NCBI GenBank assembly: GCA_033065855.1
Contig: JAVXUO010000144.1
Location: forward strand, 124,001-188,000
Length of the DNA stretch: 64,000 nucleotides
Reading direction: 5' to 3'
Origin: Escallonia rubra
Taxonomy: Eukaryota > Streptophyta > Magnoliopsida > Escalloniales > Escalloniaceae
The notes under the pieces are model-generated. The model was not told the DNA's origin. It made no database searches and saw only the letters and a list, made by a program, of their open reading frames with translations. The position numbers were made by a program, and so were the translations under genes. Numbering within the stretch: position 1 is the stretch's first letter; every line of letters starts with the position of its first letter. Positions 36,941-50,099 of this stretch are shown here, one piece after another.

Positions 36941-37707
36941 TCTTTATTATAACTAATAAGGTGAGGCTTATAGGTGCATATCTTTAGTCCATCATTAGTC
37001 GTTGCGGTGGCTTGGACGATAGAGGTTTCGTAGCCAATCATTGTTCCTTTGTTGGAATGGACTGTAATTCTAGTCCCTGCTTGGCTGTGATTCTAATCCC
37101 TAATTTGACTTCAGCATGGGGTACATGGGGGGGGGGGTTCAAATCAGTGGAGAACTTAAACTAAACACAGCCACGAATCTCAACCAAACCAATGAAGATT
37201 TCAGTCAAGATGCTAACTACACAATGTTAGAAAATTGTAGGGCAATAAGTAAAGAGATTGAGTTAGAGATACTTGACAAGGAGATTTAAATGGCTCGACT
37301 TGAATTACCCTCAATCTTACATCTACCTCTTCTAGGAAGTCTATTTCAAGAGAACTAGAATTCACTGGTAACAATCTTCTTTCTAGTCAAGATTAAAACC
37401 CTTGTAAAGACTTGGTGATATCCCCAACTAAGCACAAGCCTTAAATCCACAAAGGTCACCCAAGACTTGAAAACTAAAGCCTCGGATAAAGAGATTATAG
37501 AATTATTGACTTGAAGAGTGCCCACTATCAATCAAAGAATTTCTCACAAAGATGCTCTTTTTGATGATGTAAAAGTATGAAGATTAATTGAAAAAAGTTT
37601 AATCTATGAGACTTGATGTTTCTCTAATGATTTAAGGCTTAGAATGCGATTTCCAAGGTGTATAGTGAGGCTCCAAATCATTTTTATAGGGTGGATCTAA
37701 ATATAAT
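36941..37707. other. Non-coding spacer
   Basis: Contains a G run near 37130 and otherwise unique-looking AT-rich sequence. No gene or terminal repeat recognised. Confidence 0.45.
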
Positions 37708-39009
37708 TGTAGACACCTTATTTTTCTAGTTTATTTTATCCTTTTATTAATTTATGTTGGCTTTATTTCTAAATAAATTTTGTTATTTAATGTTGGGTGT
37801 AAACCTGATAATAAGTGATAGGCCTTATTTATTTAATTCAACTTAGTTAGTCGAGTCCAGTAGTCTGTCTGTCAGTCCAGTCCAGTCATTTTAGCCTAAA
37901 TTAATTAGGCCCGGTCCATTGGATAACTAGACTAGTTAGTTAAGGTTAACCCAAATTAGGTTAGAGTCAAGAGGGTGAGTTTGGCTAGGAGACTAGAGGA
38001 TCAATTTGAGAGACAAAGTGATTAGTGTGAATATGGGAAGTGTTCCTCGAATCTAATATTATCCCTGACAGTTAATCAAGATAATTCTCTATTTTAGGAC
38101 ATGATAATGCCCTAAAATTTGTAATAAAATATATAAAAGTTCAGGGTTAAACCGGCCGGTTTTCAACTAACCGACTGGTTAGTTGGCTTTTGTTAATCTG
38201 CGATTTTATCAAATATTCTAACTTATCTCTAGCCTTACAGATTGGCATAGCCGATCTTATCAGATTCTGCGACTCTGAGCACTACAAAAAGGGGCCTTGG
38301 CCTTCATCTTTAGGGGATAACTTATTCTCTTTAGAGCTTGCGTATCATTTCTCTGTGAAGTGATATTCTTGCTCTATCAAGAATCTAAGCCATTCAAATT
38401 CACTTTCAAAGTCTTTGTTTGTTTGTTGCATCATGGATCCTACGGAGAACATCCTTGAGTCTTCAAGGGAAGCTACTTCTCAAGGTAACTTTTAACAGTT
38501 TTCTAGCTTAAAATTTGTATAGATTGTCATCCCTTCCCCGTAGTCACATTTCAATTCAAAAATATCAAAAAGAGTCCTTTACATTTCTTGGTCTAAGTCT
38601 AAGTCTCGGATTGTAGACTACTTCTCGTAGGATCATAGTCGAACTACAACGATTTTGATTTTGATTAGTCCGCTCGGATATGTAGGTAATTCGACCCCCG
38701 ATGTCGAGTTCAAGTCAAAAATCTTAAAACTAACTTAGCGTAAGTTTTGTTATATTTTGTGCATGATATGTGTTCTTAAGGCCAAAATTCAATAAAAACA
38801 AAGTAGAGACCTAAAGGGCGCGGCGGGTGCCCTAACACCTTCTCGTTGCTTAACTTAGTCCCCAGACCTCTCGCTTGGTTTCGACAGACTAGTTGTCCTT
38901 TTGGACACTTTACAGTCAATTCTAGATTTTTCTTATTTTCCTTTAATTAAATAAGATGGCGACTCTATTAAGATCCTTCCGGAGATTTTTCCAAGGCAGT
39001 TCGCCATAG

Positions 39010-39027
39010 TGGCGACTCTGCTAGGGA
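39010..39027 (+). promoter_or_regulatory. Primer-binding site, tRNA-Arg type
   Basis: TGGCGACTCTGCTAGGGA directly downstream of the LTR end matches the form established for Ogre-like elements. It fixes the plus orientation and the 3' end of the LTR. Confidence 0.75.
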
Positions 39028-39544
39028 CTACAAAACATTAAGAGGACTAGAATTGAAAATTTTTCTTAATTTTTGGCCTTGCTGTATTTTCCTTTGTATT
39101 TTGTGGATTGTACAATATGACATAATTATGGTACTTGCACTTTTTTTTCTACACCTCACACATTCGCACGTCTCACCTCGACCCACCCATTTGAGAACGA
39201 CACATTTGAGGCCCCTGGTCCTCCTGGGCTCAAGGCGATCTCTCGATCAAGTTCTCAACTCCACGTGCCTAGTACCAAAGATTCTTCCTGATCTCTTAGT
39301 ATATTTGTATACGTACTGGTGATTGCCTATTACTAACTTCCTAGTTACGGGCGGGAAGTATATGGTACAATCGAGCCAATAGAGTGACCTTTACATCGGT
39401 GTTATAAGGAGAAAAACTCACACCCGGACCTTTCAGTCCTTCTGCCTTTTGTCGGAGAATACATGTATTGGGTTATGGTGTGTTGGTAGGTAAACCACCA
39501 ACATTCTGTAAGCTAAACTGGTAATTTTACAAAAAAAGGGAGAG

Positions 39545-39800
39545 ACTCTGACTAACCGGCCGGTTATCCAAGCCCCAAACCAGACGGTTAGTGAATATGT
39601 ACATTGCATGAAATTTTTTAAAATTGGCTGGTTCATACTCTGAGCCAACCCTCTGACCAACTGGCCGGTTATCCAGGCCCCCAACCAGACGGTTAGTCAA
39701 TATGTGCATTGCTTGAAATTTTTTGAAATTGGCTGGTTCATACTCTGAGCCAACCCTCTGACCAACTGGTCAGTTCACTCATCGAGTAACTAGACGGTTA
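39545..39800. repeat. 105-bp tandem repeat in the Ogre-like leader
   Basis: Two full copies and one partial copy, period 105 bp (phase points 39558, 39663, 39768). Each carries a CCAACTGGCCGGTTATCC or similar word and TTGGCTGGTTCATACTCTG. The AACCGGCCGGTT palindrome of the first copy also occurs in the LTR near 38150. Confidence 0.85.
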
Positions 39801-42282
39801 GTCAGTACCCCACTTTTCCAGAAATTCTCCTGTAAAACCATAATTACCTCATTGACTAACCAAACGGTTAACCCGCAAGGTTAATCGGTCGGTTAATCAG
39901 TGTCCAATTCCTGTACTTGTATAAATCGACCAATTTTATTTTATGGTGTGCTTATGTGCGTTGCCCGATTGTGTGGTCCAGTTTCTTCATTGAGGCATAT
40001 GTTTTTCCCTCTTTCTTCCCGCTTTCTATGGTAATGAAATATTAAAAGAAAAAGAGTTGAAGAAATAAATTATGTGTATGTACGTCCCGTGATCGTGTCT
40101 TCCTAGTTTTTTGATTGAGTCGTCCTTCCTTTCTACTTAATTCTTAAAATAAATTTAAAAAAATAGGATCTAGAGAAAATTTCCAACTCTTCAAAGTCTC
40201 CTTTAGAGTTCTAGTTAAATGGATTTGTGTTGTCAGGTCCGTCCTTAGTAAGTCGAGAGCATGACAATTTTTAAAGTAAGAGAGAATTGCCCGATTTAAT
40301 ACCGGTTGAATCCATAATTGACCAATCACTTCGAAATATTTTGTAGAAAAATAATTTTGAATTTAAGACTAGTGGTCTATCTCGTTGACATTTCCTCTTT
40401 ACACATAGAAGGTAGTGATCCCTGTATTTTCAAGCTTAAATGTCAGAATTTTAGTCTCTTTGAAATTGAATGTCAAAAAACATAATTGAAGAATTTGGTT
40501 TGAAATTTAAACATTCGTGTGAGAATCTAAGAGATTATGAAGAGAAGGCCGTGACTTCCTTTCTTGGCCAACCCCTCATTCGCTAGAAATAAGACAAATC
40601 CTCAAAGATAATGAGGTGCTCATATTCATGTCAAGACTTTCTCCTGATCTAAGCTCAATCTCTTAGCATGGACCACTTATCTTGGAAAAAAGAAAGAGAG
40701 AGAGAAGAAGAAAAAGCTTGATAAACTGAAAATTATGAAAAGAACGGTCTAGGCAGAACTTAGGGCAACAAAAAAAATAATAAAAAGACCTCGAAAGAAT
40801 GTAGGTTTGCACAATTCTTCTTTAAAATGAGCATTCCTGATGATTGGCGGCCATCGTTTGGCCCCCATATTTCATCTTGATTAACCTATACTATTATTTT
40901 ACCACTTGCTAGCCCTTTATGCCCAAACACTGTAGCCTTTCTTTTTGGAAGCCTATATTTCTAACCTTGGGGCAGGTGGTCTCCACTTGTGTGCCTATGT
41001 CCTTAATAATGTGGCAAAGTCAACTCAACATGGAAAGGGTTGCCCTTCATATGAACCAAGGTCTGATAGCTGATGATTAAAATCGTGGTGATCATTTGTT
41101 GTATCTTTAAAGAAGGAGAAATATTGAAAGAATAAAAAAGAATAGAAAAAAAGAATAGAAAGGTTGGAGAATGATTGGTAAAATTCGACTCATAGAATTG
41201 CCATTGGTTTAGTTTGACGGTTGATATTTAGCAGATCAGATCTATACTATGTCCGTCCTGATTCCTCTGATGGGGATACGTAGGCAGCTTAGTCACCTTC
41301 TAGGCTCGGTCTCCATGGGCACACATTAGGGGCTCTGGTTTCATCTTTGGGGCTTTTGAGCTTATTTACCATTCGTTTCTTAGCCCACACCTTGGCCTAC
41401 ATTATGTCCCATATAAAGTCCTCCTTGAGGTTATGCTTATTCAAGAGAGACAAATGTTCTCATACGTTTTGATGACGTTGAAAACAAACCATGAAAAAAG
41501 TTGAAAAAAATTAAAAAAGAAAAAAAAAAGATGATGGTCCATGCACTTTTCTGAGCTTCCTAAATCATGACTCGAACCTGATGTGTTCACCTTCTTACGG
41601 CCTGATGAGGACCCACTAATGTTCTTGACCTCTCTGGCCTACCTTACCCCGTACGACAACCATGCTCTGTATGACTGTTTGATATCTTTGCCACCACTTC
41701 AATGACTGTATTATAGACCTTATGCCTATCGTGTGCCTTTCTATCACTCAGTTGATAGTCATAAACTTTTGCTCAACCTAGGTATACATTGACATGTTAA
41801 CTAATCCTAGGCTTGGACTCTATTAGCCTCACATATTACACAGTTCCACAACATACATATCAGCCTCACAGTTCATACACTGCCATTTTCATACATCCAC
41901 TATATCCACCTTTTTGGGCCCAACCTTTTCATGATATTCTTTAGTATTCAAACCTGAGTGTGTAAGTTAAGAACCAACTTGTTCCGTGAAGTTAAATGAC
42001 ATCTAATGACAAGTAATTGAAATGTTTTCGATCAAAAAACTCTTGTGATTCTTCTCTTCGGGTAAAGATAGACATGCCAACATAGTGGGCACCATTGCCT
42101 TAAATTCTAAATTCTAAATGATAAAATGATGTATGGTCAATTCATCATATTGGGCAATCAAAGTGATTTTCAATTCAAACATGCTCTCGAACTGTGAAAG
42201 GATATTATCTTCGTCATTTTTTATTTTTTTTTGCAAATGTCGTTAGGGGTTTCCATTAGGGTTATGCTAGAGTCTAGCCTAC

Positions 42283-42866
42283 TTGCATTTTGGTCTAGGG
42301 GCTTCCTATGAGTCCCTCCTCCTAACAGTCGTCATATGGGTTTCTCTTCTGATCCCCTTTCATCAGAGTTATGTAGAGTCAACCCTGCGTACATTTCGTG
42401 TGGGGGATCTGTGTGAGTCAATCCTTATAGTCGGGCTAGTCTGTCTTCCTCCAGTCTAGTACATGGTCACTCTTGACCATATGTAGTTTGTCTAAGGGCT
42501 CCCTAAAAGTCCCCTCTCATGACATGAAATATAGTGTCCGTCTTTTTGTCCTTCTTGTATTCGCCTAGGGGTTCTCTATGAGTGCCTCCTCACAACAATC
42601 GTGATATATTCTGTCTGTCTCCAGTCTTTTTCACGGCCAGTCTTGTCCATATGCATTTTGTCCAAGGGCTTCTTGTGATACCCCTTTCACCACAGTCGTG
42701 ATAGAGTCTGTCTTTTTCTAGTTCATTGCATAATCAATGTAGTCTGCATGCATTTTGTCTAAGAGCTCCTTGTGATTCCCCTTTCACGATAGTCGTGATA
42801 GAGTCTATCATCTTCCAGTTCATTGCATAGTCAGCATTTGTCTGTATGCACTTTTGTCTAGGGGTT
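42283..42866. repeat. Degenerate tandem repeat, about 97 bp unit, in the leader
   Basis: Six or so units start with CATTTTGTC(T/C)A(A/G)GGGCT and contain a CC(C/T)CTTTCAC...AGTCGTGATAGAGTCTG block and a CCAGTTCATTGCATAGTCA block. The last two units (about 42651 and 42748) are the most alike. Confidence 0.8.
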
Positions 42867-43084
42867 CCATGAGACCTTCCTATTCCGACACTCAGGGTCA
42901 ATGTCTTTGTCTCGTCTAAGTCTATACTGTAGGATTCCGTCTCTCACCTCTAGTCTTCAAGAAGAAAAAAAATATATAAAAAATCATATAAGAAAAAATC
43001 AGAAAAAAGAAAAAATATATAAAATATGATTCTTGCTATGACTTTTCAGTCACGCTCCTATCTTTTCTTTTTCCAGGTACAGTT

Positions 43085-43480
43085 TTGAGTTCGAGGGTAT
43101 TGGACCCTCCTTTCAGGTCAGTACGTGAGAGTCACCTATAGTCTTTTTTTTTAAATTCAGTTCGAACTACATTTGGCTTAATTATTTTCGGATGAGGGTA
43201 TGTATGCAACCTTCATAGAGTGCAACCATTTCACAGTCCAAGTCTGTGTCTGAGGGTATGCAACCCTTAATTGAGGTCAGTACGTTCAAGCCACGTACAT
43301 TCCCCATTTTTTCGTCCGGATCCAATCTGCGGGTATTCTACCCTCAAGCCAAGTTAGTACGTGAAAAGTCACATCCAATATTTTTCCCAGTCCTAGTCTA
43401 AGTCCATGGTTAGAGGGTAAAAACCATCATTCTAGGTCGATACGCAGGTCACCTTCTTATCTCAATTATTCTCGATCCAG
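43085..43480. repeat. Degenerate tandem repeat, about 95 bp unit, in the leader
   Basis: Four units with GAGGGTAT...ACCCTC followed by AGGTCAGTACGTGA-like words. It is distinct from the 97-bp array just upstream. Confidence 0.7.
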
Positions 43481-46087
43481 TTCCAGTTCAGTCGACGTAT
43501 ACATAGAAATTCATGTGCGCATTCTCTACAGATTACTTTCCTTTGGTGTCAAAGCAACCAACTGCTTTCAAACGTTGTTGGCTCCGAGTTTTGCACATGA
43601 GTCTTTTCTATGTGTGTTTAAACTTCCATCTGCTTATATATGCATTGTTGGCTCTAATTTTTACACATGAAATGTCCAATCGCTACCAAGCGTCGGTGGC
43701 TCCAATGTTCACATATAAGTCTTTGGGTACTCTAAATTGGCATACAACATTCTTCTGAAAAACGTCTTCACACTTAGCCGACGTGATGGTCACTAGTGCC
43801 TTGGCCTCGGTCCACTTCGTAAAATAGTTGATGGTGACTATAAAAAACCGTCGTTGTCCAAAAGCCATGGGGAATGGTCCCAAAATGTCTATCTCCAACA
43901 TAGTAAAAGGAATTAGAGAGACCACCGAGCTGATAGGGACGACTGATGTGTGTGAAATAGGCACAAATGTCTGGCACTTGTCGTACCTTTGCGTGAACCT
44001 GATTGCATCCTTGGCCAGTAATACCCTTGCCTTAATATTTCTTGCGCCAAGTTTATTCCTCCAAGGTGTTGTCCACATATCTCTTCGTGTACTTCTTGTA
44101 GTTCATATAAGGATTCTGTTGGGCGTAAACACTTGAGACAGGGGAGGCCAAAAGACTTCTTGTACAAGACCCATTCTATTAAGGCATATCGATAAGCCTT
44201 GGCACGAAGATTGCATGCTTCGTTCCTTTCATTGGGTAAATTTTATATGGAGAGGTATTGAATAATGGGATCTGTTGGCAGATCGGAGGTTGGCCACGTC
44301 TGTCTACTCCCTCATGTACTCGACTGTGTGCGCTGGCTGCTGGGCCAATGTTATAAGGAAATAAAGTTGCGCCCTTACTAACACTTGATCTTAACAGGAT
44401 CCATCCAACAAATCTTTTGATCCACCACCTCAATGTCAGCCTTGGGGCTGATGATACGCTCCTTGAGGAGCTCAATGTAAACTGTGTGCGGAAATTCAAA
44501 AATATTCGTAGAGGCTAACCTTAAAAATGAGTCTACCTGAGCCTTTTGATCTCGAGGAATCGAGCATATATTGAAGTTCTTGAATTTTGATGCTAAGGTC
44601 TTAACTAGCTGAAAGTACTGAACCATTCTCTCGTCTCTGGCCTCATACTCTCCCAATACGTGGTTAACCACTAGCTGGGAGTCACCGTATACCGATGACG
44701 AGTTTACTTTTAAGTCATGAGCTAGCCTTATCCCCGCCAGAAGAGCTTCATACTCAGCTTCATTGTTCGATGCTTGAAAGTCAAAGCGGAGAGCAAACTC
44801 TATGATGAATTCCTCCAGGCTGATAAGGATGAGCCCTGCGCCACTGCTGCCAAGTGTCAAAGATCCATCCACGTAAAGAACCCACTGATTTGGGACTTTA
44901 GAGATAACCAATTACATGGGATCTTCAGGCACTGTGCACTCAACTATGAAGTTCGCCAAGGCTTGAGCCTTGATCGCTGTGCGCAATCTATACTGGATAT
45001 CAAACTCTCCCAGTTTAACTGACTAGTTGACTAACCTTTCTGATGCCTTGGGGATTTGCAAGATCTTCCTCAAGGTCTGTTAGGATCAGTAATGTGTGAG
45101 ATTGAAAATATGGTCAAAGGTGCCTCAGTAATATGATGAGAGCTAGGGCCATCTTGTCAATCTTTGGCTATCATTTTTCAACGACCTGCAGTATCTTGCT
45201 CACATAATAGATTGGTCTCTGGACGTTGTTCTCCTCTCTGACTAAAACTGCACTGACTGTAACTTCACTGACGGCGAGGTAAATAAATAGATCTTCCCTA
45301 AGAAATGGTTTAGTGAGGAGAAAAGGAGATGCCAAGTATTCCTTCAACTCTTCAAAATACTTCTGACACTCCTTCGTCCAAACGAAGGCTTTCACCTTTC
45401 TAATAGCCTTAAGGAATGGTAAGCATTGTTCACCTGACCTAAGCATGAACCTTCCAAGAGCCGCGATTCTGTATGTCAACTCTTGAACTTGTTTGATTGT
45501 TCTGTGAGGCGTCATTGCTTGGATGGCCTTTATCTTCTCCGGGTTAGCTTCAATGTCGCGCTGGGAGTACAAGAATCCTAGGAATTTTCCTGATGCAATG
45601 CTGAATGCGCACTTGAGTGGGTTCAGCTTCATGTTATGATTCCTAAGGATGTCGAAGGTTTCCTTGAGGTTCTCGATATGAAACTCTGCCTTGGCTTTCC
45701 TAACATGTCATGAATATAAACTTCCATGTTTTTTCCGATCAAATCATGGAAGATCATGTTCACGAAATGCTGATTTGTAGCTCCCTCATTCTTGAGCCCA
45801 AAGGGCATGATCTTATAATAGTAAAGTCTGGACTTTGTGATGAATGAAGTCTTGAGAACATCATCTTCATGCATCATAATCTAATTATATCTATAGTAAG
45901 CGTCCATGAAGCTTAATAGCTCGTGTCCTAAGGTACCATCAATAACGGTGTCGATCTTGGGAAGTGAATAATTATCTTTCGGGCATACTTTGTTCAAGTC
46001 TGTGAAGTCGATGCATATTTGCCATCTGTTGCCCGATTTTAGAATTATGACAACATTGGCGATCCAATCTGGTAGTGAATTTTCTTA

Positions 46088-46961
46088 CGGTCCATTTGGA
46101 ACCAATTCTTTTAGGATTTGGATTTCAAATTCGGAGTTGAATTTACTTTTTTTTTGTTTGGAATGAAAGGGAATTCAAATCACAAAATTCCAATTTTGTG
46201 TTTGGAGAACAGAGAAAATGGAAAGGTAATAAATTATTAGACAATTATATTCTTGACTTACGATGAAAAACAAACTACGGTAAGTGGTTTCAAGTGTGCT
46301 AGTGCCACCACATGGTGGTGGTGGTGGTGGCGGCACCGCACGGGGTAGCGACATCGACAGTGGAAGTGGTGGGGTGGTCAAGTAATGGTAATGATGGCAG
46401 TGGTGGTGGCGGCGGTAGTGGAGGCTGTGGTGTCATTGGTGGTGGTTGTGGTGGCTGTTGAGGCGGTGGTGGTGGCAGCAGTGGTGTTGGTGGTAATATT
46501 GGTGGTGACGGTGGTAGTTGTGGCAATACTGGCGGTGGTGGTGGGGGATAAAGTGGGGGTAGTGGTGGAAATAGTGGTGGCGATGGCAGTAGTGGTGACA
46601 GTGGTGGTGGCAGTAGTGGCAGCGACGGTGGTAGGTATGGTAATAATGGTGGCGGCGATGGTGGTGACAGTAGAGGTGCCGCTGGTCGTAGTAAAAGTGT
46701 TGTCGCGGTAGCGATAATGAAGATGGTGGCGGTGGGTTCATTGTTGGAGAGATCTAGAAAGGTATGTAAATAATTACTTTTAATTCAAGTAAATCAAAAT
46801 CCTATGAAAATCCGACCATTTTCATCGGATTTCACACTATAGAAACAAATCTAGTCAAATCCTATGAAATCCAATTTCAATTCCATTTTATAATGTTCCA
46901 AACAACAATATTTGAGTATTTGAAATGAAATCTCATTAATTCCACGATTCCAAACACACTC
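46088..46961. mobile_element. PIF/Harbinger (Tourist-like) MITE with GGT-rich core
   Basis: It is flanked by TTA on both sides (46085-46087 and 46962-46964), the hallmark target duplication. Ends are CGGTCCATTTGGAACC on the left and, on the opposite strand, GAGTGTGTTTGGAATC on the right. Subterminal pieces repeat CAAATCCTATGAAA-type words. The core (about 46310-46735) is a degenerate GGT/GGC tract giving spurious open frames. It lies within the reverse transcriptase region of the Tat element and is therefore younger than it. Confidence 0.85.
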
Positions 46962-49690
46962 TTAATGAACCCAACCTGTAACAATTTATCCACTTCTTCT
47001 TCTATCTTCACCTGCCTTTCTAGAGCGAAGTTTGCTTTTTTTACTTGACAGGCTTCTTGGCCGGATCAACATTCAGTGGGTGAGTGATTACTCCAGGATC
47101 AATTCCGGGCATATCGGTTGTTGTCCATGCTAATATGTCTGCAAAATTCCGTAAGAGGTCAACAAGCTTGAGCTTGAGCTCCTCCTTAGACACGATCCAA
47201 TTCTAACAGTCTTTTCTTTAACTCCGGGATAGACCTCTAGGTCTAAGAGATCTTCAATTGGTTTCGGTGTCTTTGTTTCATCCCTGAGGTCTTTAATGAC
47301 GAGGGCCTCTTTGTTCTTTACTCGGAATGAAGCTGCATAGCACTGTCGGGTTACAGTCTGGTCACCCTTCACTTCTTTTACTCCATGCTCCATGGTGAAC
47401 TTCATCATTAAATGGCATGTAGACACTACCGCCTTCAGTCGGTTTAGTGTGGTTCGTCCAAGGATGGCGATGTAGGCCGATGGGGCATGCACAACTAAGA
47501 AATATAACTTCATGTTGGCTTGGCCCGGAAGTGTTCCTATCGCAACAGGAAGTGCAATAACCCCTTCAACTATGACTGGATGATTGGAGAAGCCGTAGAG
47601 TGGTGTATCCATCTTGCGAAGTCGATCTGACAAGATGTTCATCTTTTGAAAGGCATCATAGAATACAACCTCCACTGAACTCCCGTTATCAAGATGCACT
47701 TAACATCAATGTTCCCAACTAAGAGTGTAACAACCAATGGATCACTGTGAGGGGTCTTCACATTTCCTACATCATCTTTCAAAAAGGAGATTGCGTGTGC
47801 TAGTAGAGTCTTTTGCTTCTTGGTTAGGCTTGGCTTGCTATACATACCTCTCTCGTGTATGCCTTGCGAGCCTGGCCAGATGAGCCTCCTGCTGAGATGT
47901 CCCTAGAGATGGTGTTAATGGTACCCACGTTCTCTTGTTGTTCTTTTCTTCCTTCGGTGACTGGAGTCGCTTCGTTTCAATCTTCTTTGCGCGCCACATT
48001 CTTTTTTCTTTACATGTTCACGCTTAATCAGGGCCTCAATTGCTCGCCTGAGTGACTCGAATTGTCAGTTGTATGGCCATGATCATTGTGGAAGTGGCAT
48101 AACAAACTCTAGTCTCTCTTACTTCTAGCGACCTCATCTTCTCTGGCCAGTTAAGAGCTGCCTTGTCCTTAATCTCATGCAATATCTGTGATGGCTAGGT
48201 ATTGAGTGGTGTCAAGTTCTTCATATCAAGCAGCTCCTTGGGGCGCCGTTCGTCACATTTGAACGGTTAGAATTCTTCCCGTTTCCCCGGCTCCCTTCAC
48301 ATGAGCGTTTTCTTTGCTCCTGACATTTTTCATTTTGTCTCCCTTTATGAATCTCTAAGTGTTTTTTTGCTTGGATGTACTTGTTAGGTTTATCGAGGAA
48401 GGCACTCATATTTCCCGCGGACTCTTATTATCCGAGAATGTAAACTTGGATGTGAGTCAGAGGCCTCGCAAAAAAGAGCCGTGTATTTGATCGATTCGTC
48501 TAGATTGTCAATCTTTGGTGTAGCGGCATTGAACCGTCCCAGATACTGAGACAGGGATTCATTCTTCTATTGCACCACATTGAGCAAGGCCGTCGAGTTC
48601 TTTCTTCTCGATCGACTGTTCACAAAATGCTTCTGGAAGAGATATGAGAGCTGAGAGAAAGAATGGATGGACCTCGTCTGTAGGGACTAGAACCATGCGT
48701 GCGCGACCTTTCACAAGGTAGTCGGAAAGGCCCGACACATAACAACACTCAAAACCTGGAGCAGCACCATGTTTGCCTCAAACTGGTAGACGTGTTCTCT
48801 GGGATCCACGCGCCCATCATACAAATCGCATTAGGGCATTTTGTAATTCGATGATAACCATGCCCTCTTAATAGCTTTAGAAAATGGATACCCAGAATCT
48901 CCCTTCATGGGAGATAGTCCTTGGGGATGAGGTTTAGAAATTACCTTCCAAGAGGTCCATTCTTGGAAACGACACTCGGGTGTTGTATGTCATTGAGTTC
49001 ATCCTTGAGGGCACTTTACTTTGGGTCGGTAATGCCTTTGAGGGTTACCGACCTGGTTGGGGGAGGAGTTCGTGCTATCATCGAAGGATGGGTCTCGACG
49101 ATAACATGAATTGCTCTTGTGGTATGGTCCCTGATCTTCTTGCCTGGTTGATATGTCGGGTCATCTTCTGACTTGTATCTGCGACCATAACTAGATTGTG
49201 AGGAGAGTCGAATGAGGAGATCGCTAGGATCAAGGTGAGGTTGATTGGTGGAGGCCGAAGCCAGGGCTACATCGAGAGTCTTCTGTAGCGTGTTCACAAC
49301 ATCCTTCTGTTTATGAATTTCCCAAATGAGGTTGGCATATGGTGTCTTAAACAGCTTACGATTTACATGGTGACAAAGGTCACTGTTCTTCAAGGTTGTA
49401 GATGGTGACAAAGGTCACTGTTCTTCAAGGTTGTAGTCGGCGACTGATTTCTTCGAGATCCATTGTCTGACTTAGGGGTGGCAGATATTACGTTAACATA
49501 AACATCTTCAGCGGAACCGGCTCGACAGTGAGAAAGAGTCGATCGTTGATCTCGAGAACAAATCGACCGACGAGACATGTTCAATCGTGCGTGATGATCT
49601 CGGTTGAAACGGCTGAGTAGAGAGTCGTCGGAGGATGAATGATTGGCCATGTTCCCTGTCTTGGTCCCACGAACGATGCCAGTCTATCAT

Positions 49691-50099
49691 TGTTAAGACC
49701 TTGGTCGGGGAACCACGGCCGGATAATTGACCTGCAAGATAGAAAAGAGTGACCGCAGGATGAGGGGTTCCAGCGGGGGAACTCTCTGATGCTTAAGTCA
49801 GAGCGTAGCTAATAGGGTAGAACTCCGAGAAAGCAATAAGGCACAAGGTGTATATGTATGAAGTTGTTTGCGTACAAAGGGGTAGTCCTCTTTATATAGT
49901 CGTAGGTAGAAGAACCATATCAGGAATAAGAGTCATGGCGGCTGGGCCACGGGCCGGATCTGTTAGGATCACATAAGGATCCTTCGGGATCACGTCAAGA
50001 TCTAATCAGGATACTTCTAGAATCCTTGTTGTTCCAGCATAGTAACTATCAAATATGTATCTGACTAGTCTGACTATGAGTCAACCCCGCCACGTGTCA
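49691..50099 (-). repeat. LTR of the Tat-lineage element
   Basis: The left border TGTTAAGACC (49691) is next to the primer-binding site; the right border near 50099 is approximate (CACGTGTCA). TATATAG near 49896 is a TATA-like word on the plus strand. A diverged copy of this LTR, in the same orientation, is at 63617-64000. Confidence 0.75.

Larger units (their letters stand above)
37708..43722 (+). mobile_element. Ogre/Tat-like Ty3/gypsy LTR plus long leader; broken fossil
   Basis: An LTR of about 1299 bp (37708-39006) begins TGTAGACACC and ends TTCGCCA. Three bases later lies TGGCGACTCTGCTAGGGA (39010-39027), the tRNA-Arg-type primer-binding site known from Ogre elements. The following 4.7 kb has no recognisable gag or pol and is full of degenerate tandem repeats, as in the long leaders of this lineage. 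The element stops near 43722, where a minus-strand Tat element begins, so its protein-coding part and 3' LTR are missing. Confidence 0.75.
43723..50099 (-). mobile_element. Tat-lineage Ty3/gypsy element, 5' LTR to integrase; broken fossil
   Basis: On the minus strand: LTR (50099-49691), primer-binding-site-like TGGCATCGTTCGTGGGAC (near 49675), gag (about 49690-48060), protease region (about 47850-47130), reverse transcriptase (about 47030-45171, interrupted by a MITE at 46088-46961), an RNase H of the extra archaeal-like type that marks the Tat lineage (about 45020-44378), and integrase (44167 to about 43730). The 3' end of the integrase and the 3' LTR are missing, where the element meets the Ogre-like leader. 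It has many breaks and is clearly inactive. Confidence 0.85.

Noticed and set aside
46299-46741. Val-rich, Pro-rich and His-rich frames of about 70-110 codons
   Set aside because: All derive from the GGT/GGC core of the PIF MITE read in different frames.
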